64,000 bases of DNA from Euptelea pleiosperma (taxonomy: Eukaryota; Streptophyta; Magnoliopsida; Ranunculales; Eupteleaceae): NCBI GenBank assembly GCA_035048495.1, contig CM068540.1, forward strand, positions 7,858,829-7,922,828, read 5' to 3'. Every line of letters starts with the position of its first letter. Within the stretch, counting starts at the first letter, position 1. Positions 22,701 through 36,800 of this stretch are shown here, in pieces. The notes beneath the pieces were generated by a model that saw only the letters and a program-made list of their open reading frames with translations, was not told where the DNA came from and ran no database searches. The translations under genes were made by a program, and so were the position numbers.

Positions 22701-24817
22701 CATGAGATTGGTTTGATTATCAAGAGAATTGGTTGTATTCATGTTTTGGTACTTGGATATTTGGGTGCACTTGGTACTTGGATCTAGCACTAGTTGGCTT
22801 TGGTTTGGTTAGCTACTGTTGGACTGCACTACTGGTTCTTGGGTATGAGCAGCTCTTTTTGGTACATTGGTACTTTCATGTACTCTCTTGGACGGTAAAA
22901 ATTATGATGTCACTTGGATAACTTACAGTGACACATTGTTCCTCTAAAAACTTTAACTAAAAGTTTGACTGGTTCTTTATTAAACCTTATTATTTGAACT
23001 AATATTGAACTACGGGGAAGTAAAATCCCTAGCTCTTGTGAAGGAAAATCAAGCACGTTTAGTAAGGCGCGCGTTTTATGCTAAAGGCGCAGGCCTTAAA
23101 CCAAGCGCATGCCTCACTAAAATACATATTTTTTATATTCAAATTCTGATTTTTTTCTTCTCTAGTTCTGATCTTCTTTTACTTTGATTTTCTTCTTCTA
23201 TTATGATTTCTTCTTCTCTTTCAATTGTGATTTTCTTCTTACTCTTATTCTCCTTTTGTGATTTAAATAACCATAATTCCATGCAACATTAGTTTATAAT
23301 TGCTAGTAGTAGTTCATCAGTTATTTCTTTTTATTAGTTTATTAGATTGATTCATATGTATTGTTGTTACTTATTAGTAATTTTTTATGAACTGTGACTT
23401 TTTGTCTTTTAAATTTTCCCCAATCATTTTATGAATTTTGATTACTTGTTTTGTATTTAGACAATGACAATGTTAATTAGAACTGCTTTTGGGTTACTTT
23501 AGCTTTTGGACATATGCTATATTTTATGGCTTAATCATTACTCGTTTTGTTATTTATGATGTTATTTTTCTTAATTTTTTTATATTTCTTATATTTATCA
23601 TTATAATTTTTAATATTGCACTTCGCTTCAGTCAGGAGCGTGCCTTGCCTTGCACATTGTGCCCCAGGCACCAGGGGTCCTAACGCCTTAAGTGCGCCTT
23701 CTACCCTTAACTACCTTGCTCTTCGCTAAAAGAACAAATTACTTCAGTTTGGAGTTGGGCTTATTGTTAGGGCGAGAACCATTGTATTTTGGCCGCCAGG
23801 AATTGACAAAGGGAGAGATTAATAAAGATAAATCCTTGTGTTGTCAATTCCAGAAAACCCTAGGTTTCACTAATGTAACCATATTCACTGGAGATCGATT
23901 GACTGCTTTGTACTTGAAATGACAGACTTAACTTGGTGACCCAACACTTAATCAGGAAGAACTTTTGGAGTACTGGAAAAGATCGGCACCTGACCTGAGC
24001 TAAGGATATGAAGTTCCTCGGCTTACTTATCGGCTTTCTCAGATTTGAACATAGACCTTATGGGTCTGATTTGATCACAAGGCGTTTTGGGCTTTCACCT
24101 AGACGGGTCAACCGGTGTAAGAGGGCTTCCTATCTGACAAAACGAGCGACCAATGGGATGGGGCAATCGTCCTGACAAACCAGACAATCAACTAGGGCAG
24201 TCGACCAATCTGCCATAGCAGACAACCAGTTAGTCAGATAGGCTGACTGCTCCCCACGCCTCGATCCGTGTGCTCACCCCTCCCCTTGTTTGGAAACTAT
24301 AATACCCCTTCCCCTACCTCATTTCTCACCAACTCTCACTAATCCTTTTGAGTTTCCCTGTGTGTCTTCTTTGTGAGAAAATCATCTTGGCCCTCTGCCT
24401 TTGTCCTTGTGACCTTCGAGGAGATCCTTTGTTTGAACTTGCCCTTGTTCTGATCTGTAGATCCTTTCGGTGAGCTGTTCGAGCCACTTTGGTTGGTATG
24501 TGTGCCTGGCTTTGCACTTCAACAACGACGAAGCTTCATTACTCTTGATCATCATCGGGAAGTAACATTTTGTTAGTTAAGAGCTTTATGTAGAAAAGCT
24601 CTCCATATTGGTATAATTAATTTCTGATACTATTACCTTGCTTGAGTCAAGAAGTGTCTTGACTGAGCTGGAGTTTGGTTGAGACCTCACTCCACTCTAT
24701 CTCGATTGCGATCGAGTCTCGGGTCCTTTACCATATTCAACATTGTAAGGTTATGTAAGTGGTTGAATTAAAAAGGTGATAGCTAGTTGGAGCTTTTGAG
24801 AATGGACGTAGGACCAC

Positions 24818-24856
<39 letters not shown>

Positions 24857-27800
24857 TAGATTGATTGTCTATATCTCTATATTTTTTAAGTTGATTATTC
24901 AAATATATCCGTGCATATGAGTAATCAACTTAGGACAAAAGAAAAGACATATTCACCCCCCCTTTAGGTCTTTTCGTATCAATACCAAGGGCAATTCAGG
25001 TTTGTCCATACTTGCCTGATCAAAGTCGTCAAAAAAATGATAGTAACAGTAGCAAACAATGAGGTAGGCCCAAGGAAACTCTTGCTAATGATGTCGATTA
25101 GAGTGGTCATTATCGTCAAATAAGCCACAGAACACAGAAAAACACAATGGCAAGTGGTATTTGTTGCACTAAAATCGGCAGTAGCAATGATGATGGTTGC
25201 ACTGATGAGCTATTAGTGCCATCCAGATAGCGACAAAGCCCACAATTTTTTGTGGCTCATATTATAAAAAAAACAAAATAGGTTGAGGCTCAATGCACGT
25301 AGCACAACATGATAAGTGTGTCAGCTATCACAGTACGGGACCACAATGCTCCACAGTGGGAGGGATGGATGAACCAAGCGATTAGAGTTAAACCATTGGC
25401 GGAAATAGTGCATTCAAATAGCGACAAGACCCACAATTTTTGACGGGTAGTGTCTCAATGCACACAACAAAACAATGTGTCAACTATAATGGTTAGGTAC
25501 TGCAATGGTCCATAGTGGAGGGATGTGTGAACCAAGTGATTAGAGTTAAACTAGTGGCGGAATATTGCTTCCTATGGTGACAAGGGCAACGGCAACCAAA
25601 ATCAACCACTGGTAACTTCGTCGTTGGTTTTCAATGAAAAAAGGGAACAAAGAATCACCAATAAAAAACAAAGAGAGCATCATATTTAAAGTTTGATAAG
25701 CATATATAAGGCCCAGAAGACTATTTCGATACCAAATAATGCGATTTCCTATGGGAGAAGCAAAGCTCAACCTTGGTCGTGATAACAAGCTCAACCACCT
25801 AAGTAACAAAGGGAGAACAAGGCTCTAATGGCAAGAGAGCTTGACTGCAAGACGTAGAAACAAGCTCTACTGTTATGAATAAAGAGAGCATGAGGCTCCA
25901 ATGGAGAAGCCTAGGGTTTCTCTGTTCTCTTCTATAACTCTTCAATTTCTAAATAAGACAAAATTGCCTCCGTAAACAAACATGACCCCAATTACCCTTT
26001 TCTAAAGCCAATTGCCCTGAACGTTCACATTAAAATTGGTTGGAAAAAGAGCAATTCCCAACAAGATTGAGAGTTAGAGGAGAAATAGTTACCCGGGAAC
26101 GCCTGGGACATGCCCAGTATATGTCATGGATCTTATACTAAAACCCTATTGCCCTTGTTAACCTAGGCCATAGGCTTCCCCTACTAGATATTGACCCTTC
26201 ATTTTCTAAATAAGACAAAACTGCCTCCGTAAACAAATATGACCCCAATTACCCTTTTCTAAAGCCAATTGCCCTGAACGTTCACATTAAAATTGGTTGG
26301 AAAAAGAGCAATTTCCAACAAGATTGAGGGTTAGAGGAGAAATAGTTACCCGGGAATGCCTGGGACACGCCCAACATACGTCATGGACCCGGCATTTATA
26401 CTTGAAAAGTGAAGTGTCCAACACGAATACAACATGCAATTCAACGTGTCGACTACAAGATGTGACATTAAGGGAAGCTCTATTGCTATGATAAAGAGGG
26501 CACAAAGCTCCAATGGAGAATCCTAGGGTTTCTTTGCTCTCTTCTATAACTCTTCAACCTTCAAAAACTGCCCCGTCTCCTTACAAGTGGGATCTTATCC
26601 TAAACCCTATTTCCCAAGTTAACCTTAGCCATAGACTTCCCCTACTATATCTTGACCCTTCACCTTCTAAATAAGACAAAACCGCCATCCATAAACAAAA
26701 ATGACCCCAATTACCCTTTCCTAAAGCTAATTTCCCTGAATGTTCACATTAAAATTGGTAAAAAAAAAAGAGGAAATTTCCGACAAGATTGTGAGGGTCA
26801 GAGGAGATCTATGTTACCTGGGTATGCCTGGGACATGCCTAGGATACATCATGGACAGCATTTACACTTGAAAAGTGAAGTGTCCAACACGAATACAACA
26901 TACATTTCAACGTGTTAGGGTAAATTAGGAGAGAATCAAAGCTTACCCATTGTCACCATATTTTCCGGTGAAGAGAGAGTGCACCACTTGCGGTGGTGAA
27001 GAGCGAGGGGGGGAGAGGGAAGGGAATGAGAGGCTCTAACAAAAGAAAAACATTTATTTGATTGTATAAGCACCTTTTATTTACCGTTTCGAATGAAAAA
27101 AAATCGTTTATGTTTAAGATAAATGTTTCTTTCCCTTGCCAATGTGTTTACGAGGCCGATAAACAATTATGAGGACGAGACACATTTATCGGACTAACAC
27201 ATTAATTTTAAACTTTACCAAAAGGCCCTTAGAAATGAATTTGTTTTTTCACAACATCAAGAATGGAAACTACTTCAAACAACTACATTACATATTTACA
27301 TGTTCATCTCTCTAAAACATGTTATTTCATTGATTCAAGTCAACATCGAAACTTACCGAGCTCGAACCCTTTTAGCACGCTTTATATGTCTCTGTAACAT
27401 ATCATCAGTAGATAAATGCTCCACAGAACCTAAATCCTGGAAGTAGATACAAGCAAACTTGATTTATTTCTTCCGAAAAAAAGATAGAATCATAAATTTT
27501 TCTTTACATAGTAGAGAAAATAATAAATTAGCACAAAAAAATCAATATGAACACAGATGAATTATTTCTTTAGTAACAAAATGGATAACATGTAATGGAA
27601 ACGAAATGTTGTTTAATCATTTATAGTATCCACAAAAGAACTTGAATGATAATCCTACTTAGGTTCCATAAGACGTCATTCTGCAACACAAAGTATCACT
27701 AGGAAAAGCCTTTTTTGCTGGGATCAAACCCGTGAACCTTGTGTTTAATGCCTCAATGAATTGACTTACAGAGTCAAACCCATTGTAATGAAAAGCTGTA

Positions 27801-30800
27801 AAACTTAATCTGTCCATTTGGTCATATAGAAGATAAAGTTCACTGCAAAGAATCAAGCTTTTCTTACATGCCAAGAATGCACTCAGAACCAATGTTTTTA
27901 AACGCCAAGGCATGAGGCGAGGCGCTTCAGTAGCCAAAGCTTACGCCTCAAGGCGTAAGCCTCACGCGGGGAGATAAGTATTTAAATCTATAAATAATTG
28001 TAGCAAAAATTCTACAAACAAAGCATATTTCCAATTCTAAGTTTCAAGTTCTAACCACTGACAAAAAAGCAGAGCACCAATCAAAGACTCCATCTTATAC
28101 TAAATTAAATGCATCTTCATCAATTACATGAACATCCACTTCTTGATAGTCCAAGTTGAAATTCTCCTCCTCATCATCAATCAATTGTAAATCAATCGAT
28201 GTTGGGTCCCTTTTTAATATAAAACTTAGTGTCTTTTATTTTTATGCTGGGTCCCTTCAACACCTATTTTTTTTAATATCTTGACATTCTTTTTTATTAT
28301 TTTTTTGAAGTTAAAAAAGCATGCCAAAAAAACAGCACATCTAAGGCGTACACTCAGTCCAAGAGGCGTTGACGAGGTGTACGCCTCACTGAGAGGCGTA
28401 GTGAGGCATAAGCCTCGTCAATGTCTCTTGGAGTGAGGCGTTACGCCTCAAATGTGTAAACGCCTTCTGATTGAGCCTGAAGGCGTTTTTTAAGAGCTTT
28501 GCCCCGAGGCGCACCTCGAGGCGTAAGCCTCACACGCCTTTGAAAACACAGCTCAGAACTACATTGCCCAGGATTTTGTGGTCATGCATAGGTTCCTATG
28601 TTTCTTATGTCAAATGTAAATACAATAGCAAATTATGTGATAGACAATTTCTTGAATGAAAAATTACCAAGATAATGTGGGTTTTTTTATTAGTGCAAAA
28701 GATAAAGGAATAAGTATGATAGGGAACAGATGTGAAAAACCAAAAATAATAAAGGCACCTTGAAGCTACCCTCGTGACAAAAAGTACAATGAAACCATGA
28801 GAATAAGCATGAAGCACGAACAGATGTATTAATGCACGTGAAGTGTGATTGCCCATATTAACAGATACAAAGCCTCATCAACCCAGTCATAGTTACGAAT
28901 GATGCAAATTGCTAATGTCTTGAGGTATAAATGCCTTTAAAAGGTCTATTTTCTCTAAGGGAGTTATACATATTCCTGGATTGTTTTTCTGTACAGTGCA
29001 AAATGTGACTTAGTAACCTTACTTGTTACCTCTCTCAACAACTCTCACTTCTCTGTCAAGAGAAATTCTAGTCAAGCAGCAATTGTTTCTGCACTCCAAT
29101 AAGCCATACCTAATACTCCTTCAGTTTTATGTTACATGTTTTGCCCTTGCCCATACCAAGTCTTATTTTACCAAGATCACCTTATAAATGCACAGATACC
29201 AACTATCCCCCACCTATCACACCTGTTATCATAGTTTACCGGATCATGTAACACCCTTGTCCATCAAATAGTTTGCTCTAATGCTCAAAAGATAAAACCC
29301 AAAATGCACATGCACTTATATGCATGGTTTAAAATTTCGGAATGTTTCGTATGTTTCGTTTCGTAAGGAAACCGTAACTTTCGTATGTTTCAAAATGTTT
29401 CGGTTTGTTTCGCCGAGACAATCCGATACAATCCAAAAAAATAAAAAATATAATTTAATGATTTTGAAAATATTTCGTAATGTTTCGAAAGATTTCGTAA
29501 TGTTTCGGAAATGTTTCAGAAATTTCGTTTTTTCAGCATTTTTTCAATGTTTAGTTTCGTTTCGGAGTTTGTCTCGGTTTTTCACTTGACCGAGACATTC
29601 CTCCAAAACGAAATTTTAAACCTTGCTTATATGGAATGTAATCCTTTCACAAAAGAGATTTATTTCGAATAAAAACATACTGCTCAGGTTCAGAAAACAA
29701 CATAAAAATAATATTCAAGACAAAAAGAAGATTACCAAGATTATAGAAATCCTGTACTTCCTTAAATATATTAAGGGATACAGGTTTCTGGACCAACAGC
29801 CAAGGCTTCTTTTTACCTACATGCATTTTGTTAAATGTGACATACATGGTCATCAATTTGGATTGTCCCAATGTTGATAAAACCTTCCTTAAAACTAGAA
29901 AGGCTAGCTTCATTCTTTTAGATTCCGAAACACGGAAGCGAGGGGGTTGTGGACTGGCCATGAGCATTCCTGGCTTCTTTCTCTGCTGTCTGAACCTACA
30001 AGGATTTTCTTACATGTGGCACACATGCTCATTATTTCAAGCCATAATAAAGCTGGTTAAACCAGAGAGGCTAGCCCTAGTTTTAGATATAGCAGACAAG
30101 AGTAAAACAAAGGTTTTAAGCATGGCCATGGGCGTTCCAGGGCTCCAGTTTATCACCCAAGAAGAACTGATAATATCTTCCTACATGTACACCACATAGG
30201 TCCAACCATAAGACCTAATAACTTATTTATTAATCAAAAGCCAGCATTCCGTCCTTGTTATAATTTTTCTACTTTGCCATGAATCGTCATCATCATCATA
30301 AACCTTTTTACCAAAAGTATGGGGTCGGCTGCACGAATCTTGTTCCTCCATTCAATCCTATCTAAATCCATCTCTTCCATTAAGTCAAGTTTCTTGAAAT
30401 CTCCTCTCAAAACCTCACAACGTCCATTTTGGCCTTCCCTCACCTTTTCAGGCCCTTCGACTTGTGCATCCCTCCTCACTGGTGCTGTCATTGGTCTGCA
30501 TTTTACATGACAAAACCATCTCAATCGACATTCCCTCATTTTGACATTTACTGGGGCTACTCCTATATTTTCACGAATGTGTTATAATTGTCTTTCTTGT
30601 CTTACTACACATCTATCTCAATATCTTCATCTCCACTATACTCATTTTATGAACTTGTTTCTTGATTGCCCAACTTTTTGCTCAATAAAGCATTGTCGGT
30701 CTTATTTTTGTCTTATAAAATTTTTCTTTTAGTCTAAATGGCACATGTCGATCACATAGCACCCTGGAAGCACATCTCCACTTTAGCCACCCCGCTCTAA

Positions 30801-33800
30801 TTATATAGGCAACATCCTCCTCAATCACTCCTTTATGAATACTAGAACCAAAGTAGCAACATCGGTCACTTAAGGTATCTCCTAGTTGTCAATTTTAATT
30901 GATAGATCATCCCTATATGCATCCTTACTAAAATTGTATCCATATACTCTATCTTGGTTCAACTTATTTTAAAACCTTTAGATTCCAAAAAATTCATCCA
31001 AAGTTAGTTTTGCATTTACCTTATCCCTAACCTCATCAACTAATACCATGTCATATGCAAACATACACCAAGGGACATCATCTTGGATATAAGCAGCTAC
31101 TTCATCTATATCTAAAGCAAATAGGTATGGACTTAGGGTTGACCATTGGTGTAATCCCACTATGATCGGAAACTCACTTGTCTCACTACCAATTATTTAC
31201 ATTAATTTTTGCTCCCTCATACATATCTTTAATGATGTCAATATACCCATTTGGGGCTCCCTTCTTTCGCAATGCCCACCAAATTAATTCTCTAGGGACT
31301 CTTATCATATGCTTTTTTCTAAGTCAAATAAAGACCATGTGAAAATCCTTCCTCTTTTCCCTGAGTTTTTCCATCATTTATTTAAGAAGATTACATTGAT
31401 GGTCAACCTTCCTGGCATAAATCCAAATTGATTTTCAGATATCCCTCTCTTTTGCCTTAATCTTTGCTCCATTACTCTTTGCCATAGTTTCAGAGTGTGG
31501 CTCATAAGTTTGATGCCACAGCAGTTTATACTTTATACGTCTCCTTTGTTTTTGCATATAGGCACTAAAGTACTTCTTCTCCATTCATTTAACATTTTTC
31601 TTGTCTTCGAGATATTGTTAAATAACTTAGTAAGTCAAGACAATCCAATTCCTCCTATGCATTTCCACAACTCTATTGGAATACCATTAGGTCCCAAGGC
31701 CCTACCTGTCGTCTTCATCTTAGCTAAAGCTACTTTCACCTCTGATACCCTAATTCTATGAAAATATGTGTTCTATATTCTCCCTAGTATTTCCATCTAG
31801 TCCTATGTCTATTGTGTTAACCTCATTTAATAATTTATGGAAATACGTCTTCCACCTCTCCTTAAATTCTTCATCTTTCACTAAGATTATTAGGTGTTGC
31901 CCTTAATGCATCTAACATGATCTTATCTTTAGCATCTCTCTCTTGTTCGAAAAGCTAGTAGACATTTTTCTCACCCTCTCGTCCCTAATTTATTATATAG
32001 ACTATCATATGTTTTATGTTTGGCCTCACGTACCACTTTCTTAGCTTCCTTTTTAGCATTTTTATATATTTCTAAATTCTCATTGTGATGCAGGAACATT
32101 CGACTATGACGGTCCACCGCTACACCGAATCAGTGCCCGGTCAAGCAAGTGGACGCGATTATTACTATTTATAATAAATTCCCAAAGCTACTATTTATAG
32201 TAAATTTTGATTTTATTACTTTTAGGTAAGAGTTCTAGTTGTTTAGAAATTAGTTCTTTGAGTTGTAATAGAATTAAGATTTTATTATTGACTAAGTTAG
32301 TAAAATTGTGGTAGGACTTTCTTTTTTCAGTTTGATTAGAATTAGGAAAGTTCAATTAGGGAGTCGTATAAAAGGTTATGTATTCTTTGAGGAACCAAGA
32401 GCCATGTTGCTACTCTTTTAATACATTATACATTTAGCCCTTACATTCCCACATCATTGTAGTCTCTGCTTCCACATTTCACATTTCTTTCTTTACCAAT
32501 TTATCTATTGAAGGCACCACTTTTCCCCTTTTAAATTCTACCACCTTATTCATAAGCATTTTTTATTTTCATTCCCCCTTCTATTTCTTAACGCAAACAT
32601 CTAAAACTACTAGCCTATGTTGTGTGATTAGGCTCTCATGGAATAACCTTACAATTTTACAAATTTACAGTTCATTTCTCCCAAGTAGAAAAAGCCTATT
32701 ACGCTTATATTTGTTATACTTGTAAACGTATTAAATGTTCATCTCTCCTTTTAAAGTATGTGTTTGCTATTACAAAATCATATGCAATCATAAATTCAAG
32801 GATCTCATTTTCCATTTCATTTCTTTCTTCAACTCATATCCTCCGTGCACCCATTCATATCCTCTACTTTCCTTCCCTACATCCCATTTAAGTCCCCTCT
32901 TATAAATATCCTCTCTCCATCAGGAATTCCCTGCATCAATCCATCCATGTCTTCCCAAAATTGTCTCTTAGGGCCTGTTTGGTACGTGAGAAAAAGAGTT
33001 CTGATGGCGAATATTTAGCCAGGCGAATATTATCTTGGCTAAATATTTGTTCATATCAATATTTAACAATGTTTGGTACGTGTATAAGCTAGCTTACTTC
33101 AGCTTATTTCATTTTCTTTCAATTTGAGTGGGTCCCACATATCAAAGTAAGTCAAAAATAGGTTAGGCGAGTGAGAACCACATATTATGTCAGAGGATTA
33201 AAAAAATTCATTTTTATTGAAAATAGTGATTTTCCCACCAAGGCTTAATTGGCGTGAAAATATTTACACAAGTGGCGGGGGTGATCAAATGTTTTCCCGC
33301 CGCGGCGGGCAAATTTGTGGGCCCAGCTAAATATTCGCCGAGGGCAAGTGGATGCCAAACGCGCCCGGGCGAATATTAGCGCGCGCAAATATTTTATGGT
33401 GCGTTACCAAACAGGTCCTTAATGCCTTCGCTTAATCCAACTTGAGGTGCATAAGCATTAATTATGTTAATAATCTCTTCACCTATCACTATTTTTATTG
33501 ACAACAACTTATCGCTTATTCTCTTTACTCATACAACTTTCTTTTATATCTTTATCTACAATTATTTTTACTCTATTTCTATTTTTATTTTCTCGTGTAC
33601 CAAAGTTTGTAACCATCTATTTTCTTAGCTTTTTCCCATTCCCACTTTGTCTTGTAAACAGGCTATGTTAACTTTCCTTTTCATTGTGTTTATTAACTAT
33701 ACATTTTTACTTGTTAGAGACCCAACATTCCAAGTGGCAAGATGAATCCTACTTTCCTAGACTAACTTCTTTACCCACACGTCGTTTCTAGAGTACACCC

Positions 33801-36800
33801 TAGCCAACCCTTGCCCACTTCCCACTACAACCGGGTGTCGTTGAAGCACGTCGATTCTGGGGAATGCCCTAACATGAGCTAAATGTAATATATGGATTAG
33901 GATTCATGGTATGATTTGGCAAAAGTTTTACACCGGCTGCCTTGAATGATGACCAAATACACAAGTAATTAAAGTACTTTTTTCAGTATAAAGCAATAAC
34001 ATTGAAGTGTATATAATTGTCCCATCACTTATTAGAAAAACCAACCTCTTCTTTTTCTTCATCTTCATCACCACCTTCATTTTTTTTCGGCATTTGAGTA
34101 TCTGCTACAGCTGTAGGCAAGGGACTTGGAAGAATCTTTACACCTTCACCAAATTGTGGCTGCCACTAACAAATTCACAAGTGTCAAGAAATAACCATAG
34201 AATGTAATAAGAAAAATCTCACAGTAATCTCTTTTTAAATCCTACTATCAACATCTAATGACAACAGAGCAGAAATCAAATGTTATAAGTTGTAGGTTGC
34301 ATATATTTTCAATGACAAGGCTGCATTTCCCCTCATGGAATTTAAATCATTGACTATATATCATAATCTCATCATCACCACAAGCCTTATCTCAACAATT
34401 GGAGGTCGGCTACATGAACCGTTCCTCCATTCAGTTCTGTCTAAAGACATGTCATAAGTTAATGCAAGTTTCCTAAAATCTCCTTTCCAAAACTCACAAC
34501 TAATGACATACAAAGAAAGTGGGGCCAAAGCAAACCAAAATAACTACTCTAAGAAACGGTACAACGATCCAATTTGTAGATGCCTCACTTTTTCATACTG
34601 CATTATAGTTATATCATTATCCAGTGTTCAAAAGAGTCAGACTCAACTCACAAGTTATCAAGAGGTCATGCAACCAAGTAAAGTTGGCTAAGTTCATCTT
34701 AATTCGACAAAATTTGAAGGAGTTCATAGAAAAAGTAGATCAGAAAGAAAATTTGGTCACAAGTAGTCATTCATTTTTTTTAAAAGGAGAGGAATTTCCC
34801 CTCCTTCCTTCCCTTGCTCTGAAAATTAAAGCAAGTCAATAATTAAGTTGATGAATTTCTGGTTTTTCTTAATGCTGAAATTATGATCCTACATGATCTT
34901 TTTTCTTGTTTTTTGAGGACTTCCGGTTAGAGTATCAATAAATATAGCATATACAGAAGAACAACCACCATAACATGTACTGGAAACTAGGTGACTGTTG
35001 GGCAATCATTTGTGAATCAGTGACATAACAACACAGGTGCATATCTAAGCACCCTTGGATTGTGGGCTCAAGTATGACCAGGATTGAAAAAATTTAGCTA
35101 CAGAACATGAACACTACAGACAAAAGCGACAAATGTCAATGGTGAGTTTCCACCACCTAATATGCAGTAAAATCCTATAGATTGGCCACACTTATCTCAT
35201 ATGGCATTGGCCCAAAAGCCTAAATAAGGATGTCTGCATTTAGTGGCAGTTTAGCACACATGGTAATCATATCATCCGTCACTGTATACACTTGCTCAGT
35301 ATGCTCTTCCTTGGCTTAGACACTATCCATGGGAACCTTATAAACAGATCTTACCAGCAGTTGCAATTAAAGCCTATTGTTCTCTTAACTGTGGCTAACA
35401 AAATGTCAAATGGAGATCTAGGATACCCTCAATGGAACAAAATTGGTGTAGCGAAGTTCCCAAAAAATTCATCCACAAATTAAACACAAAATTAAAGAAA
35501 TATAACAAGAAAAAAGAAGGAAAATGGAGAACATATTTATTGACAGGATACAGTGGGAATTCGTGTAGAAAGTTGCAACGAAAGATCAAGATGATGACGG
35601 CGGGCCTCAAGCAGAAAAACAATGCAAGGGTGGGAATTCGTTGCCGGAATCGTCAACGGCTGTCACGAGTTCGCCAGGAAACCCTACAAGAGGGGAGGAA
35701 AAGCATCAAGATCTCTCTACAAGTTAAAATGATCCAAAACTACTACTCTTCCACCATAGGGTTCTACCCAGCCAAGCTGATCCTAACCATTGGATGGCTT
35801 TAAAAGATTTCTGCCTTAGGGGGCGTTTGGGAATGGGAAGTGACTATCCAAAGGAGGAGAGTATCTCACATGGATAGCCACATGTAACAGAAGACCAAAT
35901 AAGAGCCTCCAAACCAAGCCGCCCCCTCCAGAACCCTAGAGAAGTGCCTCTAGGCCTAGCCACCCCCTCCAAAACCCTGGAGAAGACACTCCAAACCCAG
36001 CCATTCTCTTCAGAAGTTTGGAGAAGACTCCAGACCTAGCTGCACCCTTCAGAAGCCTAGAGAAGTGCTCCAAGCATAGCCACAGGCGTCCAAACCCTGG
36101 AAAAAGCCCTCCAACCCTAGCCTTGGGTCTCAAAAACCTAGAGAAAGCCCTCCAACCCTAGTTGTAGGTCTCGGAAGCCTAGAGAAAGCCCTCCAACGCT
36201 AGCTGCAGGTCAAAAGATCCTCGATAGTTGGTAGGATCCCTTACTGCCACCCAAAAGGTGACACGTGGCTTTTGTGGAGAGCTCAACCAAATAAGCTCTA
36301 AATTTGGCGATGGATGGCTCTAAACCTGACGGTGAGCCAATCAAATGCTTCCATGTTGCGAACAGATCAAAACAAGCTTGATTAAAGAAGAAATTACTCC
36401 CCTAAGAAGTGTTTCTCTTAGAAAGGAAGCTACGTACAAGTCTATAAGAAAAGACAAAAGGACATAGCATGCATCCAATAAGGGAGAAAGGTCTCTCTCA
36501 ACAAGAAAGAGAGCCTCAAAAGAGCCCTCGTAATTAAAGAAAACTCATGATTAACTAATCAAGAGTTATACATCAAGCACAACTTAACACTCTTCTTATA
36601 AACAAGGGTTGTAAATCAGCATTTCTCATCTCTAGGTTACATAAAAAGGGAGAAGGTAAAGAAGATTCACAAAGGAGATTCACATATGAAGAGCTATGCG
36701 GAGAGAACACTAGAAACTAAGTGTCCAAGAAGGAAAATGAGAAGAAGACAAGGAAGCCCTGTCTCTGACTAGGTAGGAGAAGACTAATTCTCTTCTTCCT

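Larger units (their letters stand above)
30258..33880 (-). mobile_element. RTE-like LINE, nearly full length, degraded
   Basis: Minus orientation within intron 5. In order: an N-terminal [11 protein letters not shown] stretch near 33720; endonuclease motifs [10 protein letters not shown] (about 33450) and FWEDMDG, GDLNG (about 32890-32950); RIRWW-type linker (about 32540); [16 protein letters not shown] (about 31980); and RT core [19 protein letters not shown] with the catalytic stretch [11 protein letters not shown] (31160-30978), where FADD has become AYDM. It ends in [12 protein letters not shown] (30539-30500) and a (TGA)n tail near 30290. Many stops and frameshifts; inactive. Interrupted by a solo LTR and a MITE. 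RTE assignment is from motif style and the non-poly(A) tail. Confidence 0.78.

Noticed and set aside
27357..27360. Gene end in exon 6 (TAA right after RVRAR)
   Set aside because: The TAA is inside a consensus GTAAGT donor, and a phase-matched exon continuing the basic helix exists at 19633-19741.
27659..27881. Open minus-strand reading ([17 protein letters not shown]...) between exons 5 and 6
   Set aside because: No family likeness, ends at a hAT insertion, and including it is not required by phase (exon 5 to exon 6 is already phase 0). Probably intron.
29647..29967. 106-residue minus ORF as a possible exon
   Set aside because: No recognised motif, several competing frames, and no splice pair that fits the phase-0 intron better than skipping it.
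35432..35803. 123-residue plus ORF
   Set aside because: Basic, low-complexity composition without motif; an alternative frame is equally open. Kept only as unassigned sequence.
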